Of a stretch of 64,000 nt of DNA, positions 9,001-17,400 are shown piece by piece. Source of the stretch: Streptomyces omiyaensis (GTDB lineage Bacteria > Actinomycetota > Actinomycetes > Streptomycetales > Streptomycetaceae). Position 1 is the first letter of the stretch; each line of letters starts with the position of its first letter. The notes under the pieces were generated by a model that searched no databases, was not told the origin of the DNA, and was given only the letters and a program-made list of their open reading frames with translations. The translations under genes were made by a program, and so were the position numbers. The DNA is taken from NCBI RefSeq assembly GCF_014650895.1, contig NZ_BMVV01000017.1, positions 62,001-126,000 of the forward strand, given 5' to 3'.

Positions 9001-10017
9001 ATGCGTGCACACTCCGAGAGAAGCTCGCAATTCAGGCTGTTGCTGGTGATGCCGAGTCATCAACTGGCACTCAAGGGGACGGAGTCGGGGTTTCGCATCT
9101 GGTCGCTATGGGATCCCGCGCAGCTCGACGCGGATCTGCGGTCCCGCCTCGAAGAAGTGTCCGAAGAGCTGCTGCTCGCCGACTTCACCGACGAGAGCGG
9201 TCTGCGCGAGCTCATCGCGCGGACCGCGCGGACCCACGACCTCGACGTCGTGCTCCACTGCGGGCACGACGGCTCGGTCCTGCCCGTGGCCCGGGAGGCG
9301 TGGCGGCTCGGGCTGACCCCGAACGCGCCGGAGGTCCACGAACGCCTCCGGGAGGGCGGGACGGACGATCCGGTCCCCGCCGGGGCCCCCCGGGTCAGCG
9401 TCGAGACGCTGACCGTGGACGGGATCCACCACGTCCTCGGCATGACGGCCCAGCGCACCACGGGGGCGCCGGACTTCCACGTGACCGGCCACCTCCACCC
9501 GGCGCCCCTGGACGAAGCGGCGCAGAAGGTCATCGCGGGGGAGGTCACGGACCTGCTGTCGGCGAGCGGATACCGCTCCGGGCCCGCCCACACCCAGGTG
9601 GCGCTGCTGCCGCTCGGGCCCCGGATCGTGTCCTGCCGGGCGCACCTCGGCGACGACCGCATCCCGCTGCTCATCGACATCGCGCGGGGCTTCGACCCGG
9701 AGGCGGCGGTCTTCGCCGGCCTGCTGGGCACCCGGCCGGTGGTGGGGCCCGCCTCGCGGTACGCGGAGATCGGTTTCTTCCGGCTGCCCGAGGGGCGCCT
9801 GGAGACGTACACCGGCACGGAGGAGATCGCGGTCACGCCCTGGGTGCGCGGCGCGCGCTTCCCCTACCGGCCCGGCGACCGGGTCGCCCCGATCGGCGAG
9901 CGGGCCAGCCGCCGCGCCTACGTGGTGGTCGAGGGGGACACGCCGGAGCTCACCCGCGCCCGGGTGGCCGACGCGCGCCGCGACCTGGTCGCGGACATCC
10001 GGCCGTCCGGGGACTGA
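9001..10017 (+). CDS. ATP-grasp-related protein lacking the ATP-binding lobe
   Basis: A 338-residue protein. The N-terminal ~115 residues look like an ATP-grasp pre-domain (VLHCGHDGSVLPVAREAW, LGLTPNAPEV). After residue ~125 it jumps to the late part of the fold: VSVETLTVDGIHHVLGMTAQ, FHVTGHLHPAPLDE, then GPAHTQVALLPLGPRIVS and HLGDDRIP. The stretch that normally carries DK...R and KP...G-G is absent, and the metal-binding Glu of the usual IEVGARLGGDRI region reads SCRAHLGDDRI. It is therefore probably not a ligase but a binding or regulatory relic that is still an intact ORF. An imperfect hairpin (about 10016-10063) follows it. Family call by motif only. Confidence 0.65.
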   Translation: MRAHSERSSQFRLLLVMPSHQLALKGTESGFRIWSLWDPAQLDADLRSRLEEVSEELLLADFTDESGLRELIARTARTHDLDVVLHCGHDGSVLPVAREAWRLGLTPNAPEVHERLREGGTDDPVPAGAPRVSVETLTVDGIHHVLGMTAQRTTGAPDFHVTGHLHPAPLDEAAQKVIAGEVTDLLSASGYRSGPAHTQVALLPLGPRIVSCRAHLGDDRIPLLIDIARGFDPEAAVFAGLLGTRPVVGPASRYAEIGFFRLPEGRLETYTGTEEIAVTPWVRGARFPYRPGDRVAPIGERASRRAYVVVEGDTPELTRARVADARRDLVADIRPSGD

Positions 10018-10281
10018 CCGCCGGGGCCGCCGCAGGGTGTTCCGGCGGTGGCCCCCGGCGGTCCGGCGGTGCTTCCGGCGGCGGTCCCGTAAGCGGGGCG
10101 TGTACGCGGACCGGCCGGACGTCATCGCCGCGTGTCGTGCCGGTTCCACCGCTCGCGGACGCGCCGGAACGCACAACCTCCGTAACTTTCCAGGTACTTG
10201 CCGGCGCAAGAGCGCCGGCGCGAATCGTCCCGGGTCCCCGGTCGACGAAGTGCCGATCGCTCACCAGTACCTGGCGGTGAA

Positions 10282-10869
10282 ATGTCCGAGATCCAGTCGA
10301 GCAGTACTGCTGTCCTCGAGAACTGGGTGGTCAAGCCCGTCCGTCTCCCGCTGATTCGCCGCCGTTGCCACGGATGCGCGTCCGGCACCTTCCGGACGAC
10401 CGGCAAATTCCGCGCCAACGCGAACCACAAGCTCATCGACATCTGGCTCCTCGCCCTCTGCACCGGGTGCGGGGACACCACGAAGATCGTGGTCATGGAG
10501 CGCGTCCACGTGAGGTCGGTCCGTCCCGAGCTGCTGGACCGGGTGCACGACAACGACCCCAGCCTCGCGGCCGAACTGCTCCACGACGCGGCCCTGCTGC
10601 GCCGCAACCACATCGACCTCGACTGGTCGGACGCCTGGCGCCTCGACACCGGCGGACCGGACCGGGCGGACCACCTGGACCGCGAGGCCGTCGACGTCTC
10701 GGTCCGCTTCGCGGCGCGCATACCCGTCCGGCCGGCGCGGCTGATCGCCGAGGGCTACGGCCTCTCGCGGGCCGGGGTCGAGAAGCTGATCGACGACGGC
10801 AAGCTCGTCTCGTCGGTCCGGCTGAGCGGCAAGCTCTCCGGCGACTTCACCTTCACCCTCAAGCGCTGA
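10282..10869 (+). CDS. DUF1062-like protein with an N-terminal zinc-ribbon
   Basis: A 195-residue cytosolic protein. Two Cys pairs (RRCHGCASG and LCTGCGD, about 30 residues apart) suggest a zinc ribbon. The middle is charged and helical (RPELLDRVHDNDPSLAAELL), and the C-terminal part contains an S4/helix-turn-helix-like stretch, LSRAGVEKLIDDGKL. The pattern fits DUF1062 proteins, which are of unknown function. The ATG start is the best conserved-looking one, but its ribosome site is weak (GGTGAA). It is followed by a strong terminator and lies between the pseudo-ATP-grasp gene and the peptide/response-regulator pair; a nucleic-acid-binding or regulatory role is possible but not shown. Confidence 0.65.
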   Translation: MSEIQSSSTAVLENWVVKPVRLPLIRRRCHGCASGTFRTTGKFRANANHKLIDIWLLALCTGCGDTTKIVVMERVHVRSVRPELLDRVHDNDPSLAAELLHDAALLRRNHIDLDWSDAWRLDTGGPDRADHLDREAVDVSVRFAARIPVRPARLIAEGYGLSRAGVEKLIDDGKLVSSVRLSGKLSGDFTFTLKR

Positions 10870-10916
10870 GCCCCCGCGCCGGCCCCGGTCCGGCCGGGCG
10901 CCGACCCCCTCTCCGT

Positions 10917-10953
10917 ACGCCCGTGACCTCGCTCCACGCGAGGTCACGGGCGT
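10917..10953 (+). terminator. Rho-independent terminator
   Basis: A 16-bp perfect stem (10917-10932 / 10938-10953) with a 5-nt loop and a T-rich tail (ctttcgt), just after the DUF1062-like gene. Confidence 0.85.
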
Positions 10954-11086
10954 CTTTCGTGCGGTGCGGGAGGTCCGGGCGGGCCGCGGGGATCAGGCGG
11001 GTGCCCAGAGGGGAACGGACCGGGAAGAGGGACCGGGACCATCGGCGGTGTCGGAACAACCGGCTTCCACGAAGGAGTCACCTCTC

Positions 11087-11254
11087 ATGCGCCGTATCGC
11101 CCTCTCCGCCGCCTCGGTTCTTGTCGGTGCGCTGGCGGTCTGCCTCACCGCCCTCCACGCCCCCCAGGCGTCCGCGGCGCAGGAGCAGGCCGTGGCCTCC
11201 CAGCCGCCGGCCGTGGTCGTCGCGGCGCCGCTCGACAACCACGGCAACGACTGA
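11087..11254 (+). CDS. Small secreted peptide, C-terminal DNHGND (paralogue 1)
   Basis: A 55-residue precursor starting MRRIALSAASVLVGALAV, a clear Sec signal, with a probable cut at ASA-AQ (about residue 30/31). The mature part would be about 25 residues and ends AAPLDNHGND. The start is fixed by GAAGGAG 9 bp upstream. It lies 35 bp before the LuxR-type response regulator and probably shares its transcript. The same N-terminus (MRR-x-A-x-SAASVLV) and C-terminus (DNHGND) recur in the 57-residue peptide at 42229. I do not recognise the family. A secreted signal or a modified peptide are possible roles, neither demonstrated. Confidence 0.75.
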   Translation: MRRIALSAASVLVGALAVCLTALHAPQASAAQEQAVASQPPAVVVAAPLDNHGND

Positions 11255-11289
11255 GCCCCGCACGTTCCCAGGCCTCGGAGGGCAACGCA

Positions 11290-12003
11290 ATGACCATCAG
11301 GGTGCTCATCTGTGACCAACTGCCCGTCATCGCGGATGGTCTCAAGACCCTTCTCGACGCGATGCCGGAGATCGAAGTGATCGGCACCACCCACAACGGC
11401 ATGGAAGCCATGGTGCTGGTGCGCACCAACCGTCCCGACGTCGTCGTCACGGATCTGGAACTCCAGACCATCTCCGGCCTCGAACTGATCCGCCGGCTCG
11501 GCAAGGAGGAGGACTCGCCCAACGTCGTCGTCTTCACCGCGACCCCGTCCGACCGGACGGTGAGCGACGTGCTGCACGCCGGGGCGAGCTGTCTGCTCGG
11601 CAAGGCCGCCAGCCCCCAGGAGCTGATCGCCGCCATCCACGCGGCGGCCGCGGGGCAGACCCTCCTCGCCCCCAGCATCGCGGAGCGGCTCGTCAGCTGG
11701 TTCCGCGCCCAGCCGGAGCCGCAGGAGCCGGTGGCCTGCCCGGAGGTGACCGAACTGACCCCGCGGGAGCGGGAGGTGACCAGGATGGTCGCGCTCGGCA
11801 TGTCCACCGAGGAAGTGGCCAGCGAGCTGATCATCGGCGAGGCGACCGTCCGCACGCACCTCTACCGGGTACGGACCAAGCTCGGCGTCCGCGACCGCGC
11901 CGAGCTCGTGTCCCTGGCCTACCGGACCGGACTGATCCACTCGGAGGAGCGGGCGTTCGGCGGCGAGCCGGCGCTGTCGTCCGGCGGCCTCAGAGCCAGC
12001 TGA
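11290..12003 (+). CDS. NarL/LuxR-family response regulator (orphan)
   Basis: A 237-residue two-domain regulator. The receiver (about 1-120) keeps Asp9, phospho-acceptor Asp55 (VVVTDLEL), Thr83 and Lys105 (LLGKAAS), so phosphorylation looks possible. The LuxR helix-turn-helix (about 155-220) reads LTPREREVTRMVALGMSTEE and VRTHLYRVRTKLGV. No histidine kinase is nearby. It follows the small secreted peptide by 35 bp, suggesting co-transcription. Likely a pathway-specific activator or responder of the cluster. Confidence 0.92.
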   Translation: MTIRVLICDQLPVIADGLKTLLDAMPEIEVIGTTHNGMEAMVLVRTNRPDVVVTDLELQTISGLELIRRLGKEEDSPNVVVFTATPSDRTVSDVLHAGASCLLGKAASPQELIAAIHAAAAGQTLLAPSIAERLVSWFRAQPEPQEPVACPEVTELTPREREVTRMVALGMSTEEVASELIIGEATVRTHLYRVRTKLGVRDRAELVSLAYRTGLIHSEERAFGGEPALSSGGLRAS

Positions 12004-12218
12004 TCCACCGCACCGTCCGCGCCGCGCCGCACCGTCCGCGCCGCACCGCCCGCGCCGCCCGCTCCGGTCCGGCCGATCCGCCACGTCACGCCGCCCGGTC
12101 GGAGCCGGCCGGTCCGCCGTGCCGCCCGCCCCGCCCGCGGCGCTCGTGCCGCCCGCCCCGCCCCGCCCGCCCCGAGCGGCCGGGGCGCGCGGCGGCCGCG
12201 GTCCGCCCGCCGCCCGGC
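12004..12218. other. Low-complexity GC-rich spacer between convergent genes
   Basis: Degenerate short direct repeats (caccgtccgcgccgc and variants) with almost no A or T. No ORF with acceptable codon use and no clean terminator hairpin seen. Confidence 0.5.
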
Positions 12219-13274
12219 TCAGCCGGGGAACACCGCCGCGGCCCGGCTGCGGCGCGCCTCGCGGACGCGGTCCGCGCCGACCGCCCGCCACAGGGCGGCC
12301 GGATCGCCGTACCGGGCTGACTCGGCCGCGGCCAGCCGGTGGTACCGGTGCAGGCCCAGCTCCGGCGTCATCGCGCGCACGCCGCAGGTCTGCATGCTCA
12401 GCCGCACCACGTCGCGCGCGGTCTCCGCCGCCATCGCCAGCGCCACGGCCGGCGCGGTGCCGACCGCGCCGGGCTCGGAGTCGACCAGCCAGGCGCCCCG
12501 GTAGACCGCGGCCCGCGTGGCCCGCACCTCCACCAGGGCCCGCGCCAGCGGGAAGGAGACGGCCGGCAGGTCGCGCAGCCGGGTGCCGAACTGGCGCCGG
12601 AACCCCGCGTACTCGACGGCGGTCCGGTGCGCGCCCGCGGCGATGCCCAGCAGGTAACCGGCCTGCCGCAGCCGCGCCCGGGAGAGCGGGCCGGCCGGCG
12701 CGTCGTCCAGCGGCCCGGCCACCTCCCCGACGGAGACCGGCGTGCGGTCGAAGCGGACGGCCGGCGGCCAGCAGGCGTCCTCGACGGAGAGACCGGGCGC
12801 CCCGCGCCCCACCGTGAGGAGCACCGACCCGTCGCCGGTCCGGGCGGCCACCAGGAAGCGGTCGGCCGTGACGTCGTCGACCGTGGCCGTGCCGGTGAGC
12901 TCCCAGCCGCCCGCCACCGGGACCGCGGCGACCCGGCCGCCGGCCGGCAGGGTCTCGAACCCGGCCAGGGCCGCGCCCGCCGGGTGCCCCAGGTCGGCCG
13001 CCAGCGCGTCGGCGCGGTAGGAGTTGCCGCGCGCCGCGCGGCCCAGCTCCTCGCCGACCAGCACTCCGGCGGTGAGACCGAGACCGAGGCCGCCGGCGGA
13101 GACCGGGCGCTCGAAGGCGGACGCGTCCAGCGCGTCGAGGACCGGCCGGGTCGGGCCGGAGGACCCGTCGGTGACCGGCGCGCCGTGCAGGCCCTTGCGG
13201 GGCTCGACGCCGGCCAGGCCCTTGCGCAGGGCCTTGCGCACTTCGGTGAGGAGCGGATCGGGGTGCAGGTTCAT
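12219..13274 (-). CDS. Acyl-CoA dehydrogenase-like protein (beta-type partner)
   Basis: A 351-residue protein of the acyl-CoA dehydrogenase superfamily. The C-terminal half has the family helical pattern (AAGAHRTAVEYAGFRRQFGT, then LSMQTCGVRAMTPELGLHRY), where QxFG/TCG segments normally bind FAD across the dimer. The N-terminal half is divergent. It starts 1 bp after the stop of the larger dehydrogenase upstream, so the two probably form a heteromer like the alpha2beta2 ACADs of actinobacteria. Likely alpha,beta-desaturation of an acyl thioester (CoA or carrier-bound) in this cluster. It is the last gene of the leftward NRPS operon. Confidence 0.8.
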   Translation of the reverse strand: MNLHPDPLLTEVRKALRKGLAGVEPRKGLHGAPVTDGSSGPTRPVLDALDASAFERPVSAGGLGLGLTAGVLVGEELGRAARGNSYRADALAADLGHPAGAALAGFETLPAGGRVAAVPVAGGWELTGTATVDDVTADRFLVAARTGDGSVLLTVGRGAPGLSVEDACWPPAVRFDRTPVSVGEVAGPLDDAPAGPLSRARLRQAGYLLGIAAGAHRTAVEYAGFRRQFGTRLRDLPAVSFPLARALVEVRATRAAVYRGAWLVDSEPGAVGTAPAVALAMAAETARDVVRLSMQTCGVRAMTPELGLHRYHRLAAAESARYGDPAALWRAVGADRVREARRSRAAAVFPG

Positions 13275-13275
13275 G

Positions 13276-14430
13276 TCAGTGCTCTTCCTGTCCGAGGGAG
13301 TCGAACGCGGCGGTCACGATCTGGAGCATCACCTCGGAGGTCCCCGCCGACAGCGTGAGCCCCGGGGCCTCCCGGTGGGCGGAGTCGAGGACCAGTGCCT
13401 CCGGGGTGCGGTCGGCCCGCTGCCGGGGGGTGGGGACGCCGACGGCCCAGGCCGCCACGGACTGCGCGAGTTCGCTGCTGTGGTACTTGGCGACGGCCGC
13501 CGCGAGCTGGTCGACCCGGCCGTCGGCGAGACCGGTGAGGACCTCCCAGCACAGCACGTGGTCGGCCGTCAGCGCCCCGTGCCACCGGCCGATCCGCTCC
13601 AGGTGCTCCTCGTGGGCCGCGTCGGGGCCTTCGTCGAGCAGCGCGTCGAGCGCCGTGCCGAACCAGCGCTCGGCCTTGAGGTGGTAGTCGAGGCCGGTCC
13701 GCTCGACGGCCAGGGCCTCGTTGAGCAGCGGCCAGCCGCCGTCGCGCGGCCCGATCAGGTCGCCGCCCGGCACCGGCACCGCGTCGAGGTCCACCCGGTG
13801 GAAGTGCTCGTCGCCGATGCCGGGGATCACCGACACCGTGACGCCGGGGTCCGTCATGTCGACCAGGAAGAGGCTGATCCCCTGGTACTTGCCCGCGCCC
13901 GGCGTGGTCCGGGCCGCGCACAGCCCGAGGTCGACGAAGCGGGTCTTGAGGCTGAAGACCTTCGTCCCGGTGATCCGGTAGCCGTCGCCCTCCGGCCGGG
14001 CCACGGCGCGCAGCGCCCCGAGGTCCGAGGCCGCGTCCGGCTCGGTGTAGAGCACCGAGGCGAAGCTCTCCCCGCGGGCCATCGCCGGCAGGTACCGCAG
14101 CTTCTGCTCCTCGGTGCCCGCCATCAGCAGGAACTGGCCGACGATCTGGACGGTGTTGACGTGGAAGGTGTCCGGCACGCCGGCCCGCACCAGTTCCTCG
14201 GCCACGATCGCCGCGTCCGTCGGCGGGCGGCCCGATCCGCCGTACTCGGCCGGCCAGTGCACGGCGAGCAGACCCAGCCGCCCGAGCAGCCGGTACAGCG
14301 GGCGCGCGTCCGGCTCGACGCCGTCCGCGCCGGTGGCCTCCGCCGCGGCGGCGCGCACCTCGGGGGAGCGCAGCGCCTCGCGCACGTGCGCCCGGAACCT
14401 CTGCTGGTCCTCGGTGAATCCGAACCGCAT
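13276..14430 (-). CDS. Acyl-CoA dehydrogenase family protein
   Basis: A 384-residue flavoenzyme with typical blocks: MRFGFTEDQQRFRAHVREAL at the N-terminus, LGLLAVHWPAEYGGSG, the FAD-binding YTEPDAASDLGALR, GYRITGTKVFSL, and the C-terminal GTSEVMLQIVTAA. The expected reaction is introduction of a double bond next to a thioester carbonyl, passing electrons to ETF. It lies 10 bp after the NRPS stop and 1 bp before the second dehydrogenase, so it acts with that partner. The substrate could be a CoA ester, the ACP at 4077 or the NRPS carrier domain; sequence alone does not decide. Confidence 0.88.
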   Translation of the reverse strand: MRFGFTEDQQRFRAHVREALRSPEVRAAAAEATGADGVEPDARPLYRLLGRLGLLAVHWPAEYGGSGRPPTDAAIVAEELVRAGVPDTFHVNTVQIVGQFLLMAGTEEQKLRYLPAMARGESFASVLYTEPDAASDLGALRAVARPEGDGYRITGTKVFSLKTRFVDLGLCAARTTPGAGKYQGISLFLVDMTDPGVTVSVIPGIGDEHFHRVDLDAVPVPGGDLIGPRDGGWPLLNEALAVERTGLDYHLKAERWFGTALDALLDEGPDAAHEEHLERIGRWHGALTADHVLCWEVLTGLADGRVDQLAAAVAKYHSSELAQSVAAWAVGVPTPRQRADRTPEALVLDSAHREAPGLTLSAGTSEVMLQIVTAAFDSLGQEEH

Positions 14431-14440
14431 GGTGGTCTCC

Positions 14441-17400
14441 TCAACTGGGGAGCGTCGCTTCGAGCGCCGCGACGACCCGGCTCAACGCCGGCTCCGTGAA
14501 CAGGGTGTAGTGGTCGCCGGGCACGTTCTCGGCCCGGAAGGGGCCGGTGCACACCGCCCGCCACTGCTCTTCCATGGCGATCCGCGGCGAGGCGGTCAGC
14601 AGGGTCACCGGCCCGCCGTACGGGGCCGGCGGGCGGTACTCCTGCATCGCCAGGGCGCAGAACCGGAAGGTCCGGTAGCTGTCGGCCACCTCCCCGCCGG
14701 CCTCGTCGAGCTCCGGCGCGATCTCCTCCGGGGCGCGCCCGGTCAGCCTGGCGAGGTCGTGCACGAAGCGCTCCCGCACCGTCGCCTCGTCGAGCGGGAC
14801 GGGGTCCTCGTCGTAGGCGGAGTCCAGCAGGACGACCGGAGCGCGCTGCCCGGTCTTCTCCTCGATCTGCCGGGCGACCTCGAAGGCGAGCACCCCGCCG
14901 TACGACCAGCCGGCCAGGCAGTACGCGTCCGGCAGCCCGGTCTCCAGGAGACGGTGCGCGATCCTGGCGGCGGACGCCGCGAGGCCCTCTCGCGGAGGCA
15001 GGGCGCAGTCCTGCGGATCGGCGGCGAAACCGGTGACCGAGACGGACTCCGGCAGCGCCCTGAGCAGCGGTACGTAGCAGAACAGCGCACCTCCCGAGGG
15101 GTGCATGAGGATCACCTGCGCCGGGCCCGACGCGCGCATCGGCACCGGTGTCCGGCCGGTGTCCCGGCGGACGGCGCGGCGGGCGTCGACGGTGGCGGCC
15201 AGGTGGGCGACGGTGGGCGAGGCGAAGAAGTCGCCGAGCGCGATCTCCACCCCGAACCGGCGCTTGATCGCCGACATCAGCTGGACCGCCTGGAGGCTGT
15301 TGCCGCCGGCCAGGAAGAAGTCGTCGTGCACGCCGACCCGGTCCTCGCCCAGCAGCGGGGCCAGGACCTCGCGCAGCAGCCGGCGTTCGGTCGCGGTGGG
15401 CGGGCGCCGGTCGCCCCGTTCCCCGCCCGCGCGGCCCGGGTCCGGCGCGGGCAGCCTGCGCCGGTCGACCTTGCCGCTGGAGGTGACCGGCAGCTCGTCG
15501 AGGACCACGAAGTAGGACGGGATCATGTACGCGGGCAGGAGCGCGCCCAGGTGCTCGCGCACCGCCGGCACCTGCTGCCCGGTCACCCCGGTGAGGTAGC
15601 CCACCAGGTGCTTCGCCCCGTGGTCGTCGGTCCAGGCGACCACGGAGACCGGGCCGATGCCGTCGAAGCCGGTCAGCGCCGACTCCACCTCGCCCAGCTC
15701 GATCCGCAGGCCGCGGATCTTGACCTGCTGGTCGATCCGGCCGAGGAAGACGAGGCGGCCGTCGGGCAGCCGCTTCACCAGGTCGCCGGTCCGGTACAGC
15801 CGGCCGCCGGGCGCGGTGCCGAAGGGGTCGGCGATGAACTTCTGCGCGGTCAGCTCGTCCCGGCCGAGGTAGCCGCGGGCCAGTCCGGCACCGCCGATCA
15901 CCAGTTCGCCCGGCACCCCGACCGGCACCGGGCGCAGCTCGCGGTCGAGCACGTGCGCCACGTGGTTGGCCATCGGCAGGCCGATCGGCGGCGAGCTCTC
16001 CCAGCTGCCCGGGCACTCCTCGACGATCATGGTCACCGTGCACTCGGTCGGCCCGTAGCCGTTGAACAGCCGGCGCCCGGGGTTCCACCGGTTCACCAGC
16101 TCGCCGCTGAAGCTCTCGCCGCCCACGAAGGCGATCCGCAGCGCGTCGAACCGCTCCGGGGCCAGCAGCGGCATGACGGTCGGGGGCAGGTCGATGACGG
16201 TGATGCCGTGCCGCTCCATCAGGGACTGGAGCCGGTCGACGGAGAGCCGCTCCTCGTCGGTCGCCACGTACAGCCGTGCCCCGGTCAGCAGGGCGGAGAA
16301 GGTCTCGAAGACGGAGACGTCGAAGGTCGCCGAGGCGAAGCCGAGCACCCGGTCGGCCGGCGTCAGCTCGAACAGCTCCCGGGTGGAGTCGATGAAGTTC
16401 ACCACGCCGCGGTGTTCGAGGAGCACGCCCTTCGGCTTGCCGGTGCTGCCGGAGGTGTAGATGACGTACGCGACGTCGCCGGGCCGGGCCGCGAGCGGCG
16501 GGTTGTGGCCGGGCAGCTCCGCCAGTTCGGCGCGGACCTCGTCCAGCACCACGACGGGCGCGCCGACCCCGCGCACGGCCCGGCCGGCCTCGGCGTGGGC
16601 GACCACCAGCCGCACCTCCGCGTCGGCGGCGATCTCCGCGACCCGCCCGGCGGGACTCGACGGGTCGAGCGGCACGTAGGCCGCGCCGGTCTTGAGGACC
16701 GCGAGGATCGAGGCCGGCAGGTCCGCGTTCCTGCGCAGGCACAGACCGACCCGGTCGCCCCGGCCGACGCCGCGTCCGCGCAGCAGGGCGGCGAGCCGGT
16801 TCGCCCGGAGGTTCAGCTCGGCGTAGGAGGTCGCGGCGTCGTCGACGACGACCGCCGTGCCGTCCGGGGCCTCCTCGACGCGGGCCTCGAACTCCCGCAC
16901 GACGGTGGACTCGCGGACGGGCCGCACCGGTCCGCCGCCGACCTCGGCCAGGAACGCCAGGTCGGCCGGGCCGAGCAGCTCGGCGGCCGACAGCGGGGCG
17001 TCCGGGGCGGCGGTCAGGGAGTGCAGCAGGCCGTCGTAGTGCCCGGCGAAGCGGGCGACGCTCTCGGCGTCGAACAGACCGCCGTCGAAGACGATGTCCA
17101 GGACGCCGTCGGCGCCGGCCCCGGACGGGCAGGTCAGGGTCCAGCTCATGTCGGTGCGCGGGGCGCCCGCCCGGAGCAGCTCCACCGAGGTGACGAGACC
17201 CGGCAGGGCGACGGCGGCCTCCTCCCGCCGCACTTCGAACTCGACCGGGTAGACCGGCGGGCGCGAGGGGTCGGAGACCGGTTCGACCGCCTCGACGAGC
17301 CGGTCGAACGGCAGGCCGCCGTGGGCCGACGCCTCGGCCGACTCGCGGGCGACCCGCCGGACCAGGGCGCGGAAGTCCGGGTCGCCGGAGAGGTCGGCGC

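Noticed and set aside
12004..12218. CRISPR-like or regulatory repeat array
   Set aside because: The repeats are degenerate, contiguous and of irregular period with no spacers; ordinary low-complexity GC-rich DNA.
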